A DNA stretch of 64,000 nucleotides from Janthinobacterium psychrotolerans (lineage in GTDB: Bacteria; Pseudomonadota; Gammaproteobacteria; Burkholderiales; Burkholderiaceae_D), in assembly GCF_001677885.1 (NCBI RefSeq), contig NZ_LOCQ01000054.1, positions 183,067 through 247,066 of the forward strand, read 5' to 3'. A program made the translations under genes and the position numbers. The notes under the pieces are model-generated. The model saw only the letters and a program-made list of their open reading frames with translations, had not been told where the DNA came from and did no database searches. Below, one piece after another: positions 45,441 through 53,328 of the stretch. Every line of letters starts with the position of its first letter. Position 1 is the stretch's first letter.

Positions 45441-46430
45441 ATGTCCTGCATTTCCCTGTTATTGCGCCGCGCGGCGCTGCTGCCTATTTTTGTTTCCAGC
45501 ATGCTCACGCCTAGCCTTGCGAGCGCGGCGCCAGCCGCCGCTACCACTGCCCATAAAGTGATTGTCGACATGGATATCGGCGACGATATCGACGACGCCT
45601 TTGCGCTGGCGCTGCTGCTGCAAAGTCCCGATATCGAGATTATCGGCATCACCACCGCCTGGGGCGACACGGCCTTGCGCACGCGCCTGCTGGAACGTTT
45701 TCTGCGTGAAACAGGCCATGCCGGCATTCCCGTCGCCCAAGGCGTGGCCACCGCCAACCCCACGCCATTCACCCAGGCGCGCTATGCACTGCGCGGCCAG
45801 GCGCCGGCCAAGCCGCCCGAAGACGCCGCCAGCTTTATCCTGCGCGAAGTGGCGCGCCAGCCGGGGCAAGTCACCTTGCTCGCGCTGGGGCCGCTGACCA
45901 ATCTCGGCGCGGCCATCGCCCGCGACAAAACCGCGTTTGGCAAGGTCAAACAGGTGGTGATGATGGGCGGCTCGGTGCGTGCCGGCTACCGCAAATCGCA
46001 ATATGTGCCGGTGCGCCCGGCCGACAAGGAATACAACATCGTCTCCGATATTGCCGGTGCGCAGGCGCTGTTCGGCGCCGGCGTGCCGATTGTCATGATG
46101 CCGCTGGACTCGACCCAGATCCGCCTCGACGAAGTCGAACGCAATGCCATCTTCGGCCACGGCTCACCGCTAACCGACGCCGTCACCCTGCTCTACCATC
46201 AATGGATAGACAGCTACCAGCCATGGTCGAGCAATATGCCCTCGCTGTTCGACGTGGTGCCCGTCGCCTGGCTGATCGACCCGGCAAGCTGCCCCACCGT
46301 GCCGCTGCGCATGGACGTCACCGATGACGGTTTTACGCGCGAGATTAAAGGCCCGCCGAACGCCCAAGTTTGCCTGGCGTCAAGCCAGCCGCGCTTTTTC
46401 GACATCATGATGCAGCGGCTGCTGAAATAA
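45441..46430 (+). CDS. Exported nucleoside hydrolase
   Basis: A 329-residue precursor with a Sec signal peptide (about residues 1-29, ending SLASAA) and the inosine-uridine nucleoside hydrolase fold. The calcium-binding N-terminal motif is present as VDMDIGDDIDDAFAL (DxDxxxDD), with LLALGPLTNLGAAI and KQVVMMGGSV further on. The enzyme splits nucleosides to base and ribose; export places this in the periplasm, or outside the cell, where it could feed on nucleosides entering through the Tsx-like channel. The gene stands alone, 141 bp from vgrG on the other strand. Confidence 0.9.
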   Translation: MSCISLLLRRAALLPIFVSSMLTPSLASAAPAAATTAHKVIVDMDIGDDIDDAFALALLLQSPDIEIIGITTAWGDTALRTRLLERFLRETGHAGIPVAQGVATANPTPFTQARYALRGQAPAKPPEDAASFILREVARQPGQVTLLALGPLTNLGAAIARDKTAFGKVKQVVMMGGSVRAGYRKSQYVPVRPADKEYNIVSDIAGAQALFGAGVPIVMMPLDSTQIRLDEVERNAIFGHGSPLTDAVTLLYHQWIDSYQPWSSNMPSLFDVVPVAWLIDPASCPTVPLRMDVTDDGFTREIKGPPNAQVCLASSQPRFFDIMMQRLLK

Positions 46431-46456
46431 TCCGGTTCCCCTTGGCCACTGCGGCT

Positions 46457-47197
46457 TCAGTCGTCCTGCAGCAGTGCCTGCCACTGCTGCGCATATTCCT
46501 CTGCCAGCATGACGCTCAAGCCAGGCCACTGCCGTTCCATCCAGCGCCGGCCTTCCGGCGTGAACGCGACATAAGGTTGCGTACTGGCGGCGCAAGCCGT
46601 GCCCCAGGCGATGATCGCCTCACCGCTGTCGAGCCCGGCCGCAAGCAAGGCGGCAACCGGCAGCGCAATCAGTTCGCGCGTCAGGTGCGGCCGCAATACG
46701 CAGCCGTGCGCGACGATGGCCAGGGAGGCCTGCGCACAATCCTGGCAGTTGCCGGGCCAGTGTGCGCGGCTGACGGTGTCGACAAACAGGGCGTCGGAAA
46801 TGGCGCCAGGATGGTGCTGCGCGTCGCGATAAAAGGCGGCCAGCGCCAGCAACTGCGCGGGCGATGTCCAGCCCTGGCGCGCCACGATCACCTGATGCAA
46901 CTGGCCCACCGTCAAGGGCTTGACGTTTTCCTTGCGAAACAGCGCCAGCGGATTCCAGCCTTCGCCGTGGAACAGGAATTGATCCTGGTCCAGTCCGAAA
47001 GCCTCGCGCAAGCTGCCGTCGCTGCCGGCAAACGAGATGGCAAAGCTGCGCTCCAGGTCTGCCAGCAAGTCGCAGCCGTCGTCGCCGGTAATGCCCAGCT
47101 CGTCTTCGAGCAAGGTGGCGCCGGTGATCATGACGTGGCCGGGTATCGACTGGCTGGCGCGTATGGCGCGCACGACGTCGTCGAAGGTGGCGGTCAT
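46457..47197 (-). CDS. Hypothetical protein with DUF1493-like N-terminus
   Basis: A 246-residue cytosolic protein. Residues 20-105 (TLLEDELGITGDDGCDLLADLE, then PLTVGQLHQVIVARQGW) resemble DUF1493, an acyl-carrier-like fold often found as small stand-alone proteins. The remaining part (two helical stretches with NCQDC and a conserved-looking LAIVAHGCVLRPH) is not recognised. Its ATG overlaps the stop of the SUKH gene (ATGA), so the two are translated together. It converges with the nucleoside hydrolase gene. Confidence 0.55.
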   Translation of the reverse strand: MTATFDDVVRAIRASQSIPGHVMITGATLLEDELGITGDDGCDLLADLERSFAISFAGSDGSLREAFGLDQDQFLFHGEGWNPLALFRKENVKPLTVGQLHQVIVARQGWTSPAQLLALAAFYRDAQHHPGAISDALFVDTVSRAHWPGNCQDCAQASLAIVAHGCVLRPHLTRELIALPVAALLAAGLDSGEAIIAWGTACAASTQPYVAFTPEGRRWMERQWPGLSVMLAEEYAQQWQALLQDD

Positions 47198-47631
47198 GCC
47201 GGCAACTCGAAATAATGCATCAGAAAATCATTGAAGCTTGGCCATTGCGGCGTCAAACGCCCTTCCTTGAAATCGTGCAGTTCACGGCCCAGCGACAAGG
47301 CCAGCACCTGGCCCGTCGTGCGGTGATAAAAATATCCGCCGCCGCCTTCGAAACTGTCGAGCGGCAGATATTCCTGTGGCAGGCCCAGCGTCTCGTGGCA
47401 GCTCTTCAGGGCCAGCGCATAGTTGGTATTTTTGGCAAACCAGCAGACCTGGTACAGCTCCTTGCCGCGTTGTATGAAGGTGGGGCCATCTTCCACATGC
47501 AGGCAGAACTGCCCGAACGCCGAGTCCGCCTCCACACCGAGGCGCTCCAGCTCGGCCGCATAGTCGGCGCTGGCGTCGTCATACCACCAGCCTTGCTGCT
47601 TGAAAAAGTCGATCAGTTTTGTCGATAACAT
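47194..47631 (-). CDS. SUKH/SMI1-KNR4-like family protein
   Basis: A 145-residue protein. The pattern LPLDSFEGGGGYFYHRTTGQVLALSLG followed by PQWPSFNDFLMHYF is characteristic of the SUKH superfamily, where a GG.Y.Y....G.V.... strand pair is followed by a final SF.EFL..YF helix. SUKH proteins are common immunity proteins in polymorphic toxin systems and also occur as orphans. GAGG six bases before the ATG supports the start. It is the first gene of a two-gene operon with the DUF1493-like gene and is divergent from 47718-48266. Confidence 0.65.
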   Translation of the reverse strand: MLSTKLIDFFKQQGWWYDDASADYAAELERLGVEADSAFGQFCLHVEDGPTFIQRGKELYQVCWFAKNTNYALALKSCHETLGLPQEYLPLDSFEGGGGYFYHRTTGQVLALSLGRELHDFKEGRLTPQWPSFNDFLMHYFELPA

Positions 47632-47717
47632 AGTGCCTCACACTTGAGAAAATCCACGATTGCACATCGATTGTATAGTTGACGTTTGCTCAGGCGAACA
47701 CTGTACAAAGGAAACCC

Positions 47718-48266
47718 ATGCTCCTGTCACTCGACGATCCCCTCTGGCCCACCCTCGAAGGCGGCTACCGCATGCCTTGTGACGCATCGCTGCCGCTGAA
47801 AGCCTTGCAAGCGGGCGAGGACGCCTGGCAGGAGTTGTGGGAAGAGCTGCATCACCAGGGCGACGTCGGCGTGGCCTCGTATGCGGCCGTGCCGCAACTG
47901 CTGCAGATCTGCGGTGAAGCGGCACAGCGCGGCGACGATTTTTACGCCCTGATCGCGCTGATCGAGATCGAACGCCACCGCCGCCGCAACCCGCCCCTGC
48001 CCGCCTGGCTGGAAGAGAGCTACCGCGCCGCCTGGGCGCAACTTGCGCACATCGCCGCGCGCGACCTGCAAGGCGACGTCACCGCCAGCGCCCAGAACGC
48101 CATGCTCGCCGTGCTGGCGCTGGCCAGGGGCAATCTCAAACTGGGCGCCATGCTGATCCATATGGACAGCTCGGAAGTGGACGACTGGCTGGAAGAGCGG
48201 CTGGGCTGGAGCGAGCTCTACCAATCCGGCGTGCCAGCGACACCGCCGCTTGGCACGCAGGCGTAA
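47718..48266 (+). CDS. Hypothetical protein
   Basis: A 182-residue, mostly helical, acidic protein of unrecognised family (LLSLDDPLWPTLEGGYRMPCDA; DAWQELWEELHHQGDVGVASYAAVPQLL; ALIALIEIERHRR). HEAT-like helical pairs are possible. AAAGGA eight bases upstream selects the ATG at 47718 over 47679. It sits between two divergent or co-oriented small genes and could be part of an orphan immunity cluster with the SUKH gene; no direct evidence for a role is seen. Confidence 0.65.
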   Translation: MLLSLDDPLWPTLEGGYRMPCDASLPLKALQAGEDAWQELWEELHHQGDVGVASYAAVPQLLQICGEAAQRGDDFYALIALIEIERHRRRNPPLPAWLEESYRAAWAQLAHIAARDLQGDVTASAQNAMLAVLALARGNLKLGAMLIHMDSSEVDDWLEERLGWSELYQSGVPATPPLGTQA

Positions 48267-48338
48267 CGTTTACTCAACGGTGGGAAATGCGTATGCTACG
48301 GATGGCAGTTCCTCCCATAAAACACATAAAAGAGACAC

Positions 48339-49628
48339 ATGGCCTCCTCTGATATTGCTTCCGCACGCCCGCTCACCCAACAAGACTACAAAACCCTGTC
48401 GCTGGCCGCCCTCGGTGGCGCGCTGGAATTCTACGATTTCATCATCTTTGTCTTCTTTGCCAACGCCATCGGCCAGCTGTTCTTCCCGCCGGAAATGCCT
48501 GACTGGCTGCGTCTGCTGCAGACCTTCGGCATCTTTGCCGCCGGCTACGTGGTGCGTCCGCTGGGCGGCATCGTCATGGCCCACTTTGGCGACCTGCTGG
48601 GGCGCAAGCGCATGTTCACCCTGTCGATCCTGCTGATGGCCGTGCCGACCCTGCTGATCGGCCTGCTGCCGACCTACGCCGTGATCGGCCTGGCCGCGCC
48701 GCTGCTGCTGCTGTTGATGCGCATCCTGCAAGGCGCCGCCGTCGGTGGCGAAGTGCCGGGCGCCTGGGTGTTCGTATCGGAACACGTGCCGAGCCGCTAC
48801 ACCGGCCTGGCCTGCGGCATCCTGACGGCCGGTCTGACGGTCGGCATTTTGCTCGGCTCGCTGGTCGCTACTGGTCTGAACACCGTCTATACGCCGGCCG
48901 AAGTGCTGGACGGCGCCTGGCGCTACCCGTTCCTGCTGGGCGGCGTGTTCGGCTTTGGCGCCATGTACCTGCGCCGCTGGCTGCATGAAACCCCGGTGTT
49001 TGCGGAAATGCAGCAGCGCAAGGCGCTGGCCACCGAAATGCCCTTGAAATCGGTGCTGCGCAGCCATCGCGGCGCCGTGGCCGTGTCCATCCTGCTGACC
49101 TGGATGCTGTCGGCCGGCATCGTCGTGGTGATCCTGATGACACCGGCCCTGCTGCAGAAAATCCACCATATCGACGCGCGCACCACCCTGGTCGCCAATA
49201 CCTGCGCCACCCTGTGCCTGGCATTCGGCTGCGTGATCGCCGGCTGGCTGGCCGACCGCCTGGGCGCGAAACCGGTGATCCTGGCCGGCTCGCTGCTGCT
49301 GGCGATTGCCACCTGGGTGTTCTACACCACCGTCGGCAGCCGCCCCGACCTGCTGCTGCCGCTGTATGCGGTCACCGGCCTGTTCGTCGGCGTGGTGGGC
49401 GCCGTGCCCTGCGTACTGGTGCAGGCCTTCCCGGCGCAGGTGCGTTTCTCGGGCTTGTCGTTTTCATACAACATTTCGTATGCGATTTTTGGCGGCCTGA
49501 CACCGGTCGTCGTGACCCTGATGCTGAAAAACAATGTGCTGGGTCCGGCCTATTATGTGATCGGCGTGTGCATGGTCGGCATGCTCACGGCCCTGTTCGT
49601 CAGAAACGGTCACCACACGGCGCATTGA
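48339..49628 (+). CDS. MFS transporter, metabolite:H+ symporter (MHS/ProP) type
   Basis: A 429-residue inner-membrane protein with 12 predicted helices. ALGGALEFYDFIIFVFFANAIGQLFFP at the N-terminus is the MHS hallmark. The helix 2-3 loop reads VVRPLGGIVMAHFGDLLGRKRMF, and RILQGAAVGGEVPGAWVFVSEH lies in helix 4-5. Members import organic acids, betaines or amino acids with protons; the substrate is not clear here. AGAGA six bases before the ATG is a weak ribosome site. The gene stands alone upstream of aceA. Confidence 0.9.
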   Translation: MASSDIASARPLTQQDYKTLSLAALGGALEFYDFIIFVFFANAIGQLFFPPEMPDWLRLLQTFGIFAAGYVVRPLGGIVMAHFGDLLGRKRMFTLSILLMAVPTLLIGLLPTYAVIGLAAPLLLLLMRILQGAAVGGEVPGAWVFVSEHVPSRYTGLACGILTAGLTVGILLGSLVATGLNTVYTPAEVLDGAWRYPFLLGGVFGFGAMYLRRWLHETPVFAEMQQRKALATEMPLKSVLRSHRGAVAVSILLTWMLSAGIVVVILMTPALLQKIHHIDARTTLVANTCATLCLAFGCVIAGWLADRLGAKPVILAGSLLLAIATWVFYTTVGSRPDLLLPLYAVTGLFVGVVGAVPCVLVQAFPAQVRFSGLSFSYNISYAIFGGLTPVVVTLMLKNNVLGPAYYVIGVCMVGMLTALFVRNGHHTAH

Positions 49629-50147
49629 CGTCTATCCGGGCGGGGCTGGCAAACAGCCCTGCCTGCCGGCGCCGGCTCAGGCAACAACCGGCGGCGCCCT
49701 CCCCCTCCTTCCATCCTATGGTGACGCTCAAGCCGCAGCGACTATCACCATGCCAGCTTGGCGCCATTGCTGCAGCGCGCTGACGCCCGTCCGTCTCACT
49801 CGACGTCAGCCGGCCCCAGCCGAGTCAGCGCTTGAGCAAGCAATGACAGGCACAACTGCGGCATAATCGCTGCACCGCACCAAATTCCGAAACTTCATTT
49901 CACATTGCGAAATACTGCTGGCGCGGCGCCTGCCTCATGTGTCTCGCTTTTTGAAAATTGGTTTCGTATCATGAAATTTAATAATCAAGTCATTGAAAAT
50001 AAAGGATAAAGTTTAAGTTATATGTCTTATATAAGACTTGATGAACTTCATAAAAATGGCCTACTATTTAGTCATGCAGTTTGCTTCAACAAGACGCGGC
50101 GGCACACTCGACGATTTTCTTACTTCGCTTTTTTTCAGGAGATTCAC
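49629..50147 (+). promoter_or_regulatory. Control region upstream of isocitrate lyase
   Basis: Some 520 non-coding bases. The first part is GC-rich with a loose hairpin (GGCGCCGG / CCGGCGGCGCC near 49670-49706). The second part, from about 49950, is AT-rich and promoter-like and contains a perfect 14-base palindrome at 50024. An ORF that extends the lyase upstream to 50022 runs through this palindrome and is not conserved with the enzyme family. AGGAG lies seven bases before the ATG at 50148. Confidence 0.55.
50024..50037. promoter_or_regulatory. Perfect palindrome GTCTTATATAAGAC, candidate aceA operator
   Basis: The 14 bases are fully self-complementary and lie 111 bases before the aceA start. 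The dyad looks like the site of a GntR-type dimeric regulator of central carbon genes, but the regulator is an inference. Confidence 0.5.
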
Positions 50148-51728
50148 ATGTCCCAATACCAAGACGACATCAAGGCAGTTGCAGGTTTGAAAGAGCAACA
50201 AGGCAGCGCCTGGAACGCCATCAATCCCGAGTCCGCCGCCCGCATGCGCGCCCAGAACAAGTTCAAGACGGGCCTCGACATCGCCAAATACACGGCGAGC
50301 ATCATGCGCGCCGACATGGCCGCCTACGACGCCGACCCGTCGAAATACACGCAGTCGCTGGGCTGCTGGCACGGCTTTATCGGCCAGCAGAAGATGATCT
50401 CGATCAAGAAGCACTTCAACAGCACCGACCGCCGCTACCTCTACCTGTCGGGCTGGATGGTCGCCGCGCTGCGCTCGGAATTCGGCCCGCTGCCGGACCA
50501 GTCGATGCATGAAAAAACCGCCGTCTCGGCCCTGATCAAGGAGTTGTATACCTTCCTGCGCCAGGCCGATGCGCGCGAACTGGGCGGCCTGTTCCGCCAG
50601 CTCGACGCCGCCGAAGGTGACGCCAAGGCCGCCATCCAGGCCAAGATCGACGGCCACATCACCCACGTGGTGCCCATCATCGCCGACATCGACGCCGGTT
50701 TCGGCAATGCAGAGGCGACCTACCTGCTGGCCAAGCAGTTCATCGAAGCGGGCGCCTGCTGCATCCAGATCGAGAACCAGGTGTCGGACGAAAAACAATG
50801 CGGCCACCAGGACGGCAAAGTGACGGTGCCGCATGAAGACTTCCTGGCCAAGATCCGCGCCATCCGCTACGCCTTTTTGGAACTGGGCGTGGACGACGGC
50901 ATCATCGTCGCCCGCACCGATTCGCTGGGCGCCGGCCTGACCAAGCAGATCGCCGTGACCACCACCCCGGGCGACCTGGGCGACCAGTACAACGCCTTCC
51001 TCGACTGCGAAGAAGTCTCGGCCGACGCGCTGGGCAATGGCGACGTGATCATCAAGCGCGAAGGCAAGCTGCTGCGCCCGAAACGCCTGCCGAGCAACCT
51101 GTTCCAGTTCCGCGCCGGCACCGGCGAAGAACGCTGCGTGCTGGACTGCATCACCTCGCTGCAAAACGGCGCCGACCTGCTGTGGATCGAAACCGAAAAA
51201 CCACATATCTCGCAAATCGGCGGCATGGTCAGCGAAATTCGCAAGGTCATCCCGAACGCCAAGCTGGTCTACAACAACAGCCCATCGTTCAACTGGACCC
51301 TGAACTTCCGCCAGCAGGTGTATGACGCGATGAAAGCCGCTGGCAAGGACGTATCCGCCTACGAGCGCGGCCAATTGATGAGCGTGGAATACGACAACAC
51401 CGAACTGGCCGCCACGGCCGATGAAAAGATCCGCACCTTCCAGGCCGACGCGGCCCGCGAAGCCGGCATCTTCCACCACCTGATCACCCTGCCGACCTAC
51501 CACACGGCGGCGCTGTCGACCGACAATCTGGCCAAGGAGTATTTCGGCGACCAGGGCATGCTGGGCTACGTGGCCGGCGTGCAGCGCAAGGAGATCCGCC
51601 AGGGGATTGCCTGCGTCAAGCACCAGAACATGTCGGGTTCGGACATTGGCGATGATCACAAGGATTATTTCAGCGGCGAAGCGGCGCTGAAGGCGGCCGG
51701 CAAAGATAACACCATGAATCAGTTCTGA
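50148..51728 (+). CDS. aceA: Isocitrate lyase
   Basis: A 526-residue isocitrate lyase that splits isocitrate into succinate and glyoxylate in the glyoxylate shunt. Sequence features: LGCWHGFIGQQKM, PIIADIDAGFGNAEATYLLAKQFIEAGACCIQIENQ, and the active-site loop DEKQCGHQDGKVTVP with the catalytic Cys. The KQCGH form instead of KKCGH and the length above 500 are typical of the long ICL subfamily of pseudomonads and burkholderias. Later VYNNSPSFNWTLNF binds substrate. An AGGAG site selects the ATG at 50148. Malate synthase is not in the window. Confidence 0.96.
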   Translation: MSQYQDDIKAVAGLKEQQGSAWNAINPESAARMRAQNKFKTGLDIAKYTASIMRADMAAYDADPSKYTQSLGCWHGFIGQQKMISIKKHFNSTDRRYLYLSGWMVAALRSEFGPLPDQSMHEKTAVSALIKELYTFLRQADARELGGLFRQLDAAEGDAKAAIQAKIDGHITHVVPIIADIDAGFGNAEATYLLAKQFIEAGACCIQIENQVSDEKQCGHQDGKVTVPHEDFLAKIRAIRYAFLELGVDDGIIVARTDSLGAGLTKQIAVTTTPGDLGDQYNAFLDCEEVSADALGNGDVIIKREGKLLRPKRLPSNLFQFRAGTGEERCVLDCITSLQNGADLLWIETEKPHISQIGGMVSEIRKVIPNAKLVYNNSPSFNWTLNFRQQVYDAMKAAGKDVSAYERGQLMSVEYDNTELAATADEKIRTFQADAAREAGIFHHLITLPTYHTAALSTDNLAKEYFGDQGMLGYVAGVQRKEIRQGIACVKHQNMSGSDIGDDHKDYFSGEAALKAAGKDNTMNQF

Positions 51729-51736
51729 TTTTTCTG

Positions 51737-51909
51737 CGTAGGTCGGATTAGCGCGCGAGCGCGTAATCCGACAACATCGTTGGCGTTGGAGGTGTCGGGT
51801 TACGGCCTGCGGCCTCGGCGGCCCCGCCTAACCCGACCTACGAACTACGCCGGTTGAACATATGCGGCCGTAGGTCGGATTAGCGCGAGCGCGTAATCCG
51901 ACAACATCG
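51737..51909. repeat. REP/BIME-like palindromic repeat cluster
   Basis: Two near-identical ~41-base units (51737-51779 and 51869-51909) share GTAGGTCGGATTAGCG, then GCGTAATCCGACA and ACATCG. Each can form a hairpin through GTCGGATTA / TAATCCGAC. Between them a related unit forms TCGGGTTACGGCC / TAACCCGACCTAC in opposite sense. The cluster lies between the convergent aceA and DUF4198 genes and may act as a shared transcript end. Confidence 0.85.
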
Positions 51910-51915
51910 ATGAAG

Positions 51916-52719
51916 TCACTGATCCAGTACGCGGAACGTCAAGGTGTAATTGTTGCCGTACATCGGCGCGGCTGCGCCGGCCGGCGCCGGTGACTGGTAA
52001 CGCACCAGGGCGAGATACAGTCCGGATTTCGTCAATGGCAACGCGACTTTTCCGTCGGCATCGGTGGACAGATGTTGCACCGTGCTCTGGCTGGCCAGAT
52101 CCATCGCCGACCGATACACACTGACCTTCTGCTTCGGCAGCGGCTTGCCGTCATAGTGCACCACGAAGTCGAATTTCTCGTTGACGTACAGATCGCCCGG
52201 ATGCGTGATGGCGACGATTTCCAGTCCTTTGCCGACTGGCGCCAGCGCCTTGGTCGATGGCTTGCCGGCCGTGACATACGCCTCGGCAACAGACAGCGAC
52301 TGATAGTGGCTCAGCAGCCTGGCGTCCGCCGGAATGACCTGCTTCGGATCGCGTGCGGACTCGGTCTTGCCGTTGCGCTCCCAGGTGCGAAACACGGCGC
52401 CCAGCCGGGGTCCGGTGCTGAGGCGATACGTGCCCTTCTCGTCGGGCAGTATTTGTTCGGCAATCGTACGTTGCTTGAACTGATGGATGTCGCCGAACGC
52501 GATGCGCGCGCCTTCCGGCGTGATGATCGAAAACGCCGTCTCGCCAAACGCCACGGCGGGGACAAAGAATTTCTCGGTGAACCCCGCATCGACCCCGATC
52601 GTCTCCTTCGGCTGCACATCGAAACTGCTCGGCAACAAATAGGGTGTATGGGCGTGTGCCGTCAGCATGACAAAAGACGAGGTGGCAACGAGCGCGCGCA
52701 GCAACAATGGTCGCATCAT
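51916..52719 (-). CDS. DUF4198 periplasmic protein
   Basis: A 267-residue precursor with a signal peptide (residues 1-23, ending TAHAH). The mature start HTPYLLPSSFDV and the later ITHPGDLYVNEKFDFVVHYDGKPLPKQKVSVYR and TDADGKVALPLTKSGLYLALVRYQ match DUF4198, a periplasmic beta-sandwich domain seen beside metal uptake genes. The N-terminal His after cleavage could bind metal. It overlaps the EF-hand gene by four bases and is the last gene of a Fur-box-preceded operon with a TonB receptor. Confidence 0.88.
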   Translation of the reverse strand: MMRPLLLRALVATSSFVMLTAHAHTPYLLPSSFDVQPKETIGVDAGFTEKFFVPAVAFGETAFSIITPEGARIAFGDIHQFKQRTIAEQILPDEKGTYRLSTGPRLGAVFRTWERNGKTESARDPKQVIPADARLLSHYQSLSVAEAYVTAGKPSTKALAPVGKGLEIVAITHPGDLYVNEKFDFVVHYDGKPLPKQKVSVYRSAMDLASQSTVQHLSTDADGKVALPLTKSGLYLALVRYQSPAPAGAAAPMYGNNYTLTFRVLDQ

Positions 52720-53252
52720 TTCTTCTCTCCATCGGCCTGATCGATCTTGCCGTCGCCATTGCTATCGGTGCGCTGGAAGGTTTTCCCGGCAATCGCGTTT
52801 TCTTCCGCCAGCGTCAACTTGCCGTCATGGTCGGTATCGAGAATCTTGAAGCGCACATGGGCCTGCTTGATCGAGCCGGCGTACTTGTCGTCCTGGGCAC
52901 GGCCGGCGTACTGCTGCTGCAGGCGTCCTGCGAATTCGGCCACGTATTCATCTTCGCCGAGCACGCCGTCGTGATTGGTATCGGCTGCCGTGTAGCGCTG
53001 CGTGCGTACCGCGTCGTATTCTTGCCGTGTCACCACGCCGTCGCGGTTGGCGTCGAAACCGCCGATAAATGCCGACAAGCCATGGCCGCCGGCGGGCGCC
53101 GCCGGTCCTGCGGCCGCGCTTGGCGGCTGTGTTGCTGACTGCTGTTCCGCTGGCGGTGGCGCCGACGTACAGGCGGCCATCAGGGCCGCCACCATGGCCG
53201 CCATGGCGAGACGGCTGGCGCGTGCGCCGTGTGTGGTTTTCTGCTGTTGCAT
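52716..53252 (-). CDS. EF-hand lipoprotein
   Basis: A 178-residue lipoprotein. MVAALMAACTSAP carries a lipobox with Cys near residue 28. After a Pro/Ala-rich linker come four EF-hand loops: DANRDGVVTRQEYD, DTNHDGVLGEDEYV, DTDHDGKLTLAEEN and DSNGDGKIDQADGE, all with the calcium-ligand spacing. It is probably anchored in the periplasm and binds calcium or other divalent cations. AAGAGG five bases upstream sets the start at 53252 rather than 53327. It is encoded between the TonB receptor and DUF4198 genes; a role in metal handling is inferred. Confidence 0.88.
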   Translation of the reverse strand: MQQQKTTHGARASRLAMAAMVAALMAACTSAPPPAEQQSATQPPSAAAGPAAPAGGHGLSAFIGGFDANRDGVVTRQEYDAVRTQRYTAADTNHDGVLGEDEYVAEFAGRLQQQYAGRAQDDKYAGSIKQAHVRFKILDTDHDGKLTLAEENAIAGKTFQRTDSNGDGKIDQADGEKK

Positions 53253-53328
53253 GCATACCTCTTGTAAATAAGATGTGGATAGCGTCAAGGAGCATCCCGC
53301 CGGCCCGGCATCGGGCCGGCAGGACACC

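Noticed and set aside
50022..50147. N-terminal extension of isocitrate lyase
   Set aside because: It runs through the palindromic operator and is not part of the enzyme family; AGGAG supports the ATG at 50148.
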